From Buxus sempervirens (lineage: Eukaryota; Streptophyta; Magnoliopsida; Buxales; Buxaceae), in contig OX387184.1 of the NCBI GenBank assembly GCA_947561395.2, forward strand, positions 28,200,766 through 28,264,765: DNA of 64,000 nucleotides, written 5' to 3'. The number at the start of each line of letters is the position of its first letter. The first letter of the stretch is position 1. Positions 10,326 through 20,157 of this stretch are shown piece by piece. A model generated the notes under the pieces. That model made no database searches. It was given only the letters and a program-made list of their open reading frames with translations, and was not told where the DNA came from. Both the position numbers and the translations under genes were made by a program.

Positions 10326-11968
10326 ATGGAGATGTTTCTGCTCATCTCTTTACTTCTTGCCTTGATTTCTTCCATATCCGCGTTTAACGTTCAGACTATT
10401 TTTACATTTGGGGACTCCATATTTGATGCAGGAAACAATCATTTCAACAAGAATTGCACTGCTCAAGCAGATTTTCCACCTTACGGATCCAGCTTCTTCC
10501 ACTACCCTACTGGAAGATTCACTAATGGGAGAACAGTTGCTGACTTTCTGTTTTAGTCCTAGCTAGGTTTTCGTATTTTTGTTCTTTCAGTCTGTTGCTC
10601 CGAAATTGGGCCGGTGTGGACACGTGTCGGTGTTGATGATGTGTCTCTACGCGGGCGTGCCAGTATCGTTTGATACAATGATTTCGAGTCGAGCCCTGAC
10701 CCTGGGCACCTGTTCTGAATCTAAACTGGGATCGATTCAGTTGTACTGCAAGTCACCTGTAATAAAATCGGTTAGGCGATGATATGAAAACTAGGGGTTC
10801 GGTCTTCGTTTGGGTTCTTGTAAGTGTTTGAAAGCGAAAGCAACTAATGGCACACAAATCCTTTATTATGAAATCAGTCGACGGGCTGAAAGCGACAACA
10901 GATAATCCTCAAAAGGGAAACAAAAAGTAAAAAGAAAACTGACAGGGCTTGCAGGACTGGCCTATCCTGGTCTTATAGCCGTAATCGGGTATAAGAGCAG
11001 AAAAAAGGGGGCGGCTGCTAGCAAAGCCAATTCAGGGGGTTCACCTTGGATTGCTACTTACCCGAAAATACACAAGTCACCTGGCTTGATCAGAGTGAGT
11101 CTCGGGACCGGCTGCTCGGGATTCTGTTAACACAGAACTGCAAGTCAGGGGCGGCCTCAACTTACCCTCCGGTGGCAGGATTCTGGTGTTAATCGAAGTA
11201 AAGAGAGGTCTAAGATGTCACTACGACTTGAAGCAGTGAGAGAGGTCCTAGTTTATCCTTCTGACTACAGTGTAGGAGAGGGGATAAAGATCACGGATGA
11301 TCAAAATAATATTATAACCAGTTGCGGTTGGATGGATTGTGTCCTCGAATTCTTCGAAGTTGGGTCTTTTATAGCCAATCCTTGACGGTTGCTCAACGTC
11401 CTACTCTTTCACGATCTTCTGGGCGGTTGGCCGTCTTCAGTCTTCTGTTATAGAAAGATAACCGCCCGGCCACGATTTTAAATAGGTTACTCTCGAACGA
11501 CCGATGGCACGATCTTCTGATAGTTGTGAATGTGGTTTGTCGTATTGGCTTGCGTGGCTTTACCTGTATTCTTGGTTTATGCGAATGCTAACGTGGCATG
11601 TACAAAACCTGCGTATGATGATGCCATGCCCTAAGTAAGCCACATAGGTACCACATGTTCTTCTTTTATTCGTTGGTCATATAGGGTGTAAACACAGTCT
11701 TATTTCACTTCCTCTGAATCTTTTGATAATATTCAATGATAATGAATTTTCTAATGGGTAATTGCATGCAGCAAAGTTCATTGGAATAGATTTTCAAAAA
11801 CCATATCTTGAAGCAGAGATAGAGGTTATTAATGGCACCCAAAAAGCTTATCCATCAAACGGTATCAACTTTGCTAGTGCTGGGGGTGGTGTTTTGCAGG
11901 AAACTAACAAGGATTGGGTAAGCCAAAGTTCATTTTCAATAGAAGTAGATGGATACTTACCTAGAGGC
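10326..11968 (+). pseudogene. GDSL esterase/lipase copy 1, 5' part (broken)
   Basis: Exon 1 (10326-10551) and exon 2 (11772-11917) match those of the intact copy at 43007-44567, including the signal peptide and the FTFGDSIFDAGNN block with the nucleophile serine. Several lesions disable it. The intron 1 donor at 10552 reads TT instead of GT, which runs the frame into a stop at 10554-10556. A 1.1-kb solo LTR sits in intron 1 (10593-11694). The hAT element with the nested Ogre retrotransposon is inserted in intron 2 after 11968. The continuation is 26 kb away (38327-38567), and exon 3 is cut off after 30 bp. Exon 2 shows a Glu-to-Lys change right after the splice site. Confidence 0.93.
10593..11694. 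mobile_element. solo LTR in GDSL intron 1
   Basis: An 1102-bp block starting TGTTGCTCCG and ending GGTGTAAACA, flanked by CAGTC at 10588-10592 and 11695-11699. The intron of GDSL copy 2 has this site once and uninterrupted (ctttcagtcttatttcac, about 43266-43283), which proves the borders. TG...CA ends and a 5-bp duplication fit an LTR left by recombination. It contains an inverted pair gggcggtt/aaccgccc (about 11424 and 11461). No coding sequence is seen. Confidence 0.92.
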
Positions 11969-12399
11969 TAGGACTGTAAACGGAGCGAATACGGAGCAGA
12001 TCCTGTTGAATCCGAATTCGAATCCGTTTAAGTAATAGGATATCCGTATTCGTTTAAATATTCGACGGATATTTGAAATACACTACCAAGTCCGAATCCG
12101 ATAAAAAATGTTACATCCGTATTCGTATCCGATTGTATTCGAATTCGATTAAATATTCGAATCCGTTAAGAGATCCGAAAATCCGATTAAATTTCGTCTA
12201 ATTTAAACAATAAAATTAGTTTTTCCAATCAAACCATTGGGATTTAATAAATGATACAACAAACAAATGATACAATAAAAACAAAAAAATCATACAAACA
12301 AAAATTAAAAAAATTAAACCACGTTAGTCTTTCTTTATTACACAAACAAATGATACAATAAACCAAAATAAATAAATAAAAAATACATTCAAAGATCAC

Positions 12400-12840
12400 T
12401 CATATGCCCACTTCTGTTGCCTCCCGAGTTCAACTCCAAAGTTGAAATTACCTGTATTTCCAGAAGTTAATGTCATTAATTGACAGAAACTTAACAGTGC
12501 TCTCCTAATCAAATTGCAAAAAAAAAAAATGTACATGCTTAAATGCTCCGATAAAAATTCCCATTCAAGTCAATATGAAAATTTAGTGTCCAAAAGTTCT
12601 TATCAAATATTGATATATTAAAATTTTCCACAATGTTCAGCATATTTAGGCTTAAATTTCAGAAATAATAAAAATTGATTTATACAAGTTGAGTTACCTC
12701 AGAGAAATCATCATCTGACAACATGCAAATGAGAATATCATTTTTCGTATTGGAAACTTGGAGTAGAACCTCTATACTGCTGTCATCCATCCTCAAGGCC
12801 TTTTTTATGCCTAAAAGAATATAAAAAACAATTTATCACC
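12400..12840 (-). pseudogene. exon-like gene scraps carried by the hAT element (left part)
   Basis: On the minus strand a segment near 12697-12820 reads open as KALRMDDSSIEVLLQVSN followed by ILICMLSDDDFSE and then gtaact, a plausible donor. Near 12391-12450 a piece after aaatacag reads GNFNFGVELGRQQKWAYE and a stop. These look like two exons of one host gene on the hAT minus strand, but I do not recognise the family. On the far side of the nested element similar scraps occur (about 35590-35650 and 37640-38010). Confidence 0.3.
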
Positions 12841-14023
12841 AAATATTGGTCATCAAGCATCAAGTACAGAGGAAATGTATGGCATGAGTACTGTATAAAA
12901 GTTAGTGCAACCTCCAATTGACCTCCTCATATTCTTACATGAACTGAAAGCACAAGCCAATGAGTCAACATGTCCCATCTGTGCGCGCGTGGGAAACGCG
13001 GCATGGGGTAATTTCGGAGTCGCCACCGCCTGATGGAGTGCAGGCGAACACCTGGGTGCCTAATCTTGTCTATTTAGGTCTTTGGCTCTGCGGCTTGAGA
13101 TTCTAAGGTTGGTTCTCGGTTGTGGGCTGGGGAAGTCCGTAGACACCCAAATCCGCCCCGTCGGATGACGGGTCCCGTGGGTTCCCTAACTTGAGTCAGC
13201 TTTCTCACTTTGGTTCTCACCCGATTCCTAATCCAGCATGTATTTTTTGTTAGGTCTTGGTGGGACCACCTGAGTGGTGTGGGTCCCTTTAATGGATTTT
13301 GCCTTTGCTTTATTCTTAAGCGATCTGGGCCTGTTTGGGTGGGCCTCGTTGGAAGGCCCACGGTATCCTTGGTGGGCTTGGTAAGCCCGTGTGCCCTTGG
13401 TGGGCCTCTGTCTAACCCTAAGAGGCCTTATGGGCTTTGGCTAATGAGTTAATTTTTATTAGGGTTTAAGTTGAAGCTTAGGTGTCTTTCATGCAAGTGG
13501 TGGGCCGGATCGGTTGGTGGGCCCACATGGTGACCAAGCAAGTTTAATTTATCTTTTTTTTCAATTTTTACCAAAGTGGGCTTGGTCATTGGGCTTGGGG
13601 CCCATGATCCAGGCCTCGGGCTTTGAAAGCCCAGTTCCTCGGGGTTTAGGGCTTGTACCCTAACTCGGTTCGGTTGGTGGGCTTTAGCGGGCCCGACATG
13701 TCCTAGCCCATGGTCTCGGCCAAACCACACAGTTCATGCACTTATTTCACACATCAAGGTACGGGCGGGCCGCATCGGGTTTGGCCCATCCGATTAGATA
13801 GGTTGATTTCACTTAATCTCGCTTAGTTGCATGCCTTAGGGTTCATTGAGTTTGGTGGGCCCCGTTGGAAGGCCCACTAGTGAGCCAAGTTGGACCGGTT
13901 GGTCCAAGTCCCATCTTGGGTTTCCGGGTGGCCCAGAAACCTTGTTGGCTTAATGGTTTTGACACAAATCATCTCAAAATTCGGCAATATATCTCAATAT
14001 ACAAAAAAACATGCTTCTGTGTG

Positions 14024-14163
14024 TATCCGGTAACTCAGGCTGGATATACAAGGTCTGCAGGTGATCCGGTCAGAGTGACCGGATACACAGGGGCTATGGG
14101 TTATCCGGCCTTGATGGCCGGATATGCTAAGGCCTCAGGTGATCCAGCCTGAGTTACCGGATC
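14024..14163. repeat. dyad array A: four 23-bp palindromes on a 39-bp period
   Basis: Palindromes start at 14024, 14063, 14102 and 14141, exactly 39 bp apart. Each is 23 bp, of the form (T/G)ATCCGG-N9-CCGGAT(A/C). The nine central bases vary but often keep extra pairing (for example GGTCA/TGACC and GGCC/GGCC). The 16-bp spacers are related to tgctaaggcctcaggt. The array lies in the transcribed part of the LTR, about 1 kb downstream of the TATA box in element sense. The other LTR keeps it at about 31802-31941. Confidence 0.95.
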
Positions 14164-15178
14164 ACCCTGGAATGGCCTTTTTTGGGCTTTGGCCTTTCGG
14201 GATTGATTCTTGAGGCTCCCAGGAGGGTTTTTGAGGTGCCGTGGGCCTCTGAGTGGGCCCACGTATGTTCAGGTTGTGGGAGAAGCCACTGTTGGCTTCT
14301 CCTTCCTGGATTCCCTAACACAGCAAATGTGGGAAGCTTGTTGCCCTCCCCGCCGCCTCTGGTCCAGCTAGCTGGTTGAGATGGGGACCTAAGCATCCCC
14401 ATCCGGTCTCCAGATCCTCACCAACGCATGCATGACTTCCCATGGTAGCATCATATCAAGATGATCAAGAAAAGAAAAAAAAAACATGCTTTACATGCTG
14501 GACTGCATACACATGCAAAACTTAGTAAGAAATCCAAGCCGAGAAGGGATATCCGGCTAGGCTCGTGCCAAGGTTTATGGCTCATCACGAAACCACCATC
14601 GAAGGGAAAGAGGAGGGGGATTAAAGGGGTACAGCAGATCACAAGATGGGAAGGAACATGCTCCTCCCATAAATTCTCAAAAACGGCACACTAAAAGCTA
14701 CTAAAAAAGGGGTGAAAAGATACTCCCATGCTTAAAGGAGAACCCACATAGACTTCCTAACCGGGGGGACTCTCATGCTATAAGAAAGGGAAATGAAATG
14801 CATGCTTGCATGGAGGGAACATGGCCCCATGCAAAAAAGGAATCACATAGCAACATTTTCAGAAAAATACAGATTTAATATATGTTGAACCTAACATGGT
14901 GAGGAGTCTTACCTGAGGTCCTTGACCTCTTGTGCAAGGTGGTGGTATGCCTTGGGGGTGGTGCAGCACCTGGGGACCTCCTTGGAGCACCAATCAGCAA
15001 CTCAAGTCCTTCTTGTTTCAGTAGGGATGGAGAGGAGAAGGAGAAGAGAGGAATGGCTTGGGGTGGTATGGGGGCCAAAGAGGCTGAAAGAGAGGGGATT
15101 TCGAGTGACAATGGGTGAGAGAAGAGAGCCCAAAATCGCATGAACAAAGGCCAACCCCAGATATGAGCTGCTGTTTTG

Positions 15179-15188
15179 CTATTTATAG
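15179..15188 (-). promoter_or_regulatory. TATA box of the Ogre LTR
   Basis: The minus strand reads CTATAAATAG, a perfect plant TATA box, between dyad array B and the 105-codon open frame. It is retained in the other LTR at about 34767-34776. Confidence 0.6.
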
Positions 15189-15199
15189 GCAACTTAATG

Positions 15200-15443
15200 T
15201 ATCCGGCAACTCAGGCCGGATACACTAAGGCCCCTTCGTATCCGGACTTCAAGTCCGGATACACTGGTTTCCCTTTGTATCCGGTAACTCAGGCCGGATA
15301 CATGACTTAATGATTTCAAAATTTAATGCCGCCGCGAATCTGTCGGCCAAGTGGCGCGAATTTCGCGCGAATATCTTTATGTATCCGGTCTTCAAGTCCG
15401 GCCATGAAGGATAGGCAGTGTATCCGGTATATGTGACCGGATA
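15200..15443. repeat. dyad array B: five 23-bp palindromes upstream of the LTR TATA box
   Basis: Palindromes start at 15200, 15239 and 15278 (39-bp steps), then at 15382 and 15421 (39 bp apart). The second, TATCCGGACTT-C-AAGTCCGGATA, is a perfect 11-bp-arm palindrome. The fourth has a decayed right arm. The array begins about 11 bp upstream (element sense) of the CTATAAATAG box, that is in the proximal U3 promoter. The counterpart in the 5' LTR is at about 34788-35021. Confidence 0.95.
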
Positions 15444-15997
15444 CAAATCGAAAAATTACAGATTTGCCCCTCGACTCGACCGATTCGACCGATTTGACCC
15501 TTTTTGATATCTACGGATTGCCCGTACGAAATTTTTATATTTAAGATTTTGTCCCTGAGATATTTTGCTGCGTTGGCTGCCACGTGTGCAGTTCCTGCGC
15601 CACGTGTGCAGTTTCCGGCTTCTGCTACCCGGAAACTTCGACAGATCATATCTCCTTCACCCGAATTCCGATTCGAGCAAACTCAATTGTGCTAAACTCG
15701 TATCGGGGCCCTCTATTTAATAACACAGGGCTAAGCACTTGGCACGGATTTCGAGGAAAAGTCAACTTTTGGCCTTCCCTCAAGTTTGACTTCCCTTAGA
15801 ACCCTCATCCGGACTCTGATCCCTGCAAACCCAGTTGCGTTGGAACCGTGTCGGGATTCTCTATCCTACGGGATAGATCAAGGTTAACCAAATTTTATCT
15901 GATTTAAAGGTCAACTTTTCACCCCTTAGGGTTTGACTTTCTGTCCAAGGCCTTGCATTTCTGGCCTTTCCGGGAGCGCAAAAAGGAGGTGCTTACA

Positions 15998-16012
15998 GCT
16001 GCCCCTCTTTGC
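15998..16012 (-). other. polypurine tract of the Ogre element
   Basis: In element sense GGCAAAGAGGGGCAGC directly precedes the TGTAAGC start of the 3' LTR. A purine-rich run touching the LTR is where plus-strand synthesis is primed. Confidence 0.75.
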
Positions 16013-18129
16013 CGGAGTCACCTTGCAGATGAACGGCAAAGAGAAAAAGAAACTCGTTTTTGCGCCTAGCATTTCTGTCGACATGGTTGATGAGCTAAGT
16101 CCTTTGAATTTTTCACTTTGAGAGGGAAGCGGCCAAATCATGTGGCATCACTTCCCGGCTTCAGAGTTTCCTTACCCTTTTCCTTCGGGTTTTTGTAGGG
16201 CAACCCTTCAGCCTTTGATTTAAGTTTGAAAGAAATTAGATTGGGCTTGAGCTCGCCGACCTGTTTCGGCGTTGATGCCAGACACTTGACAATATTCTTT
16301 TCTTCTTGTTCGTTCCATTAAAGCTTTTAGGTGACTTCAGAATTTTGATCCCTTTTGTGTCTTTTACTTGAAGCTTATCTTTCTTTGGACGGCCGAGGGT
16401 TGGGCCAGGATGCGGACCAAACGGAGAAAAGAGGAAGGAAGAGTGGAGGAGGAGCTGCTGTTGGTGAGGAGGTGCTTCCAGCGCTGCCCAGTGCCTCAAG
16501 GTGCCCACACATCTGCTCTAATCTATTTACAAAAGTGTGAAATCAAAATTACAAAAGGGGTCGTCTTGCCCAGTGATATCTTCATTTATGCTCATTCTTC
16601 TTCATGTCTTCTTGTCCCTTCTTTGGTAGTGCTGGCTTGTTCTCTTGGAGAGGCTCCCTAGCTTGGCGTGACTGTTACTGGGGATTGGGAAGGAGTCTTT
16701 TCCTCATTGCCTCTCCTTTTGATTCAATCCTTGTCATTGGCGAGCGTGGGAGTCCCCCTGGGAAGGATGCTCCACTGGGGATAAGCGGGGATTCCTCACT
16801 CTGCCATTTTCCTTTATAAGGCGTTTTCCCTTTGCTTGGGCTTGAGTTCTTCATGCTTGTTCAAGCCTTTGTCGAGTGCGAGAGACTCTGCTGAGGATCG
16901 AAGTTGGCTTGCTTTGTCTCTTGCTTGCTCTCCTTCACCAGGCCGGCCTCTTCAGACTGGGCGAGGCTTGAGAAGTTTTCATTGTCAGGCATCACTCGCT
17001 TGAGAGGACTCTACTGGGGATTCCAGACAAGTATCATGCTCCTTCTGATGAAAGGGTTTCACTGGGGATTTTTGGAGAAGACGTCCGTCATCCCACTTTT
17101 GCTGTACCTATGAAGTCATGAAGGGAACAAGAAGGTCAGTCTTGGACTAGCTGGGGGTTAATGCAAAGCATTCTTATTTTCTTCGTTCTGAGCCTTTTGC
17201 CCATTGCAACAAGAAATGGCCTCTGCCAAGGTTGAGAGACTGTCGACTCAGGTTAGTAGCCCAATGCGGAGCCTCAAATAGTTAAGCAGAACAATTATAG
17301 AGAAGTCAGGTGTGTAAGTGTGTGCTTGTGTTTGCAATATCAAAGAAATTTTCAATGGTCAGACGGGACTTGGAGTGCTTGGTATTTTCAGCAGCATCGT
17401 CATCACAGGCCACTGTGAAGTCTTTAACTCAGGCGCAACCTGCCGGTCTGAACCTTACAGATCTGTGCAATTTTCTCAGTTTACTGCCTGCCACTATCAC
17501 TGCTCTCCTCTGCATCTTGCTCTGCTCAATCCAGATGTGACTAGTTTTTTTTTTTTTTTTTTTTTTGGGACTAACCACACAACGCCCTTTTTTTGGGTTT
17601 TTCACTGTGTCTAGCCTTTTTAGGAAACTCTGAATTCCGTCATGGCTGACGAATGCCGACTTAACTGTTTGCCCTGATCATTCTTTTCGGGATCCGAGAG
17701 GTCTTAGAGATAGGACGAAGCGTAGGCTTGGTCTTGGTTATGAAAGAAAGGATAAGCGGCTCAAACAGCTTTAATTTTTGGGTTTGCAAAGTGTGCTACT
17801 TTTATTGTTGGTGGGACTTACATCCTGGCTTATTTGTATCTCTGTTTTTGTTGGGTAAACATGTCCCCATTTTTTGTGTTTCTTTCTTTTTCTTTTCTTT
17901 TTCTATTGCCTTTTCTCTTCTTTTTGAGGTTTTTTCTGGGCAAGAGTGCCCTGTTTCTTTTTGCTTTGCCAGGAATGCCCCTTTTATGTATAGAACACTT
18001 GTAATGGGTTGAAAGAATTTCAAGGCTCAAAATTGTTTAACTAGGGGAGAATTTTAAGGTATTTGGAAGGATTTACAGTCTAAAGGAGAGTCAAGGATGG
18101 CCTCTCTACATTTCCAAATCAGAATGATC
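16013..18129. other. noncoding 3' region of the Ogre element with ctggggat repeats
   Basis: About 2.1 kb between the integrase stop and the polypurine tract, without a credible gene. On the plus strand, versions of ga(c/t)tctactggggat recur at 16675, 16767, 16883, 17005, 17055 and 17144. In element RNA these read as ccccagtrgag, complementary to the primer-binding site at the other end. A run of about 22 T lies at 17545-17566. Confidence 0.7.
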
Positions 18130-20157
18130 TTAGGCGTAGTACAGTTTGACTGCATCTGCATTTATCGGCTTAGGAAAAATTGCCCCATCCATTTCTTGTA
18201 GGATGAGTGCTCCTCGGGACAGAACCTTGTGGACTACGAATGGCCCTTCGTAGTTTGGCTTGAATTTCCCACGGTTGTCCTCTTGATGGGGAAAGATTCT
18301 CTTCAGTACTAGGTCTCCCACTTTGAACTGTCGTGGCTTTACTTTCTTGTTGTAGGCTCGCGCCACTCTCTGTTGATAAAGCTGGCCATGGCACAAAGCC
18401 TTGATCCTCTTTTCATCCAATAATTGCAACTGGTCAAATCTGGACTCTTCCCATTCGACGTCACTGATTTCAGCTTCCTTCAGAATTCTGAGTGATGGAA
18501 TATGTGCTTCCACGGGGAGGACTACTTCCATTCCGTATACTAAGGAGAACAGGGTTGCCCCGGTTGATGTCCTAATCGACGTCCGATAGGCGTGCAATGC
18601 ATACGGCAGCTTCTCATGCCAGTCTCTGTAAGTGACTACCATTTTCTCAAGTATTTTCTTCAGATTCTTGTTGGCAGCCTCAACTGCCCCATTCATCTTG
18701 GGCCGGTATGCCGTGGAGTTTAGATGTCTGATCTTCAGATCTTCACACATCTTTTCCATGTCCTTATTATTCAGATTCTTTGCGTTATCAGTGATGATCG
18801 CTTCTGGAACTCCATAGCGACAGACTATATTGTTTCTGATGAACTTGAGCACATGAGATTTCTTCACATCCACGAAGGACATGGCCTCTACCCACTTGGT
18901 AAAATAGTCAATTGCCACTAAGATGAACCGATGTCCGTTCGAAGCCATTGGATGAACTTGGCCTATCATGTCAATTCCCCAGATGGCAAATGGCCAAGGC
19001 GATGTCATAGAATACAATGTGTTTGGCTGTGCATGGATGTTGTTGGCATAAATCTGGCATAACTGGCATTTTCTGACATGAACGTAGCAGTCTACCTCCA
19101 TGGTCATCCAGTAATAGCCCATCCTTAGAATCTTCCTTGCTAGCATATGCCCATTCATGTGTGCGCCGCACAACCCTCCATGGACTTCCTCAATCAATTT
19201 CTGCGCCTCGGCTTCTCTGACACATAGCAGTAGGGAGTCATTGTATGACTTCTTGTACAGTCTACCCCCACTGTAGAAGTATTGCCCTACCAACCTCTGT
19301 ATAGTTCGCTTCTCTGCAGCTGAGGCACCTTCTGGCAGAATTCTGTTTCTTATGTATCTCTCAATGTCTGCGTACCAAGGCTCTTCTTCGGGCGTGCTTT
19401 TCTCGACACTGAAGCAGTAAACAGGGTAACACCGAATTTCTATCTCCAAAGGTTGCACCCAAGCATCATCCATGATGGTGGCCATTGATGCCAGCGTAGC
19501 TAGTGCATCCGCAAACCGGTTCCCGTCTCGTGGCATGTAGTCGAATGTCACGCTCTCGAATTCTTCTTCTAATTCCTTGACCAGTTCTTGGTATGGTACC
19601 AACTTCACATCTCTAGTCTTCCAGTTTCCCATCACTTGATAGATGATAAGACTTGAATCCCCGAACACTTTCAGCTCTTGTATACGCATCTCAATTGCCG
19701 CTCGCAAGCCTAACACACATGCTTCATATTCGGCCATGTTGCTAGTGCAATCAAACAGAAGTTTTGCTGCTATCGGGTGATGGACACCGTCTGGGGAGAT
19801 TAGCACTGCTCCGATCCCCTTTCCATTTACATTCACTGCCCCATCAAAGAACATCTGCCACTTGGTTTCTTCTGTATCATCTGCAGACTCTGTGCACATC
19901 ACATCTTCGTCCGGGAAGTGAGTCAGAAGTGGTTGGTAGTCAGGTAGTGGATGCTCTGCCAAGTGGTCTGCCACGGCTTGCCCTTTTATCGCCTTTCTAG
20001 TTGTGTAGACAATGTCATACTCAAATAAAAGGACTTGCCATCTGGCAACCCTACCAGTGGAGATCGGCTTCTCAAAGATGTACTTCAATGGATCCAGATT
20101 GGAGATTAGTAAGACTGTGTGACTAAGCAGATAGTGTCGGAGCTTCTGAGCTGCCTA
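18130..20157 (-). CDS. Ogre pol: RNase H C-terminus, archaeal-type RNase H and integrase
   Basis: The longest intact pol block has 652 codons after position 20088, plus an in-frame part back to a TAG at 20155-20157. The end of the normal RNase H (SNLDPLKYIFEKP, ARWQVLLFEYDI, ADHLAEHPL) is followed by a second RNase H with FFDGA (D82), AEYEA (E120), FGDSSL (D144) and RFADAL (D194). Next comes integrase with the zinc finger H310-x3-H314...C341-x2-C344 and the catalytic triad D373 (GIDMIG), D434 (ITDNAK) and E470 (NGAVEAANK). The C-terminal part contains the typical KVGDLVLKRIFP...KFKPNYEGPFVV stretch. All visible catalytic residues are kept, unlike in RT. The first residue numbered is the Met at 20088; translation would normally come from a polyprotein. 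Confidence 0.93.

Larger units (their letters stand above)
12980..15997 (-). repeat. 3' LTR of the Ogre element
   Basis: The 3018-bp repeat begins TGTGCGCGCG and ends GTGCTTACA. In element sense (minus strand) a TATA box CTATAAATAG lies at 15179-15188. Two clusters of 23-bp dyads on a 39-bp period occur at 14024-14163 and 15200-15443. A G-box-containing phrase gccacgtgtgcagtt is repeated at 15578 and 15599. A 105-codon open frame at 14875-15192 is kept in both LTRs but starts at the TATA box without an ATG, so I do not call it a gene. Confidence 0.95.

Noticed and set aside
13074..13730. Open frames of about 95 codons on the minus strand of the LTR
   Set aside because: Composition follows the GC-rich ggcccac repeats; the same frames recur in the other LTR only because the LTRs are identical.
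14024..14163. CRISPR-like array (regular repeats and spacers)
   Set aside because: The regular 39-bp period looks similar, but the repeats are palindromes in a plant LTR, the spacers are related to each other, and no cas genes exist in plants.
14875..15192. 105-codon open frame in both Ogre LTRs
   Set aside because: It lacks an ATG, begins on the TATA box and matches no family. Its retention is explained by recent LTR identity.
17545..17566. T run as a poly(A) tail of a reversed retroelement
   Set aside because: No flanking duplication and no LINE or SINE sequence next to it.
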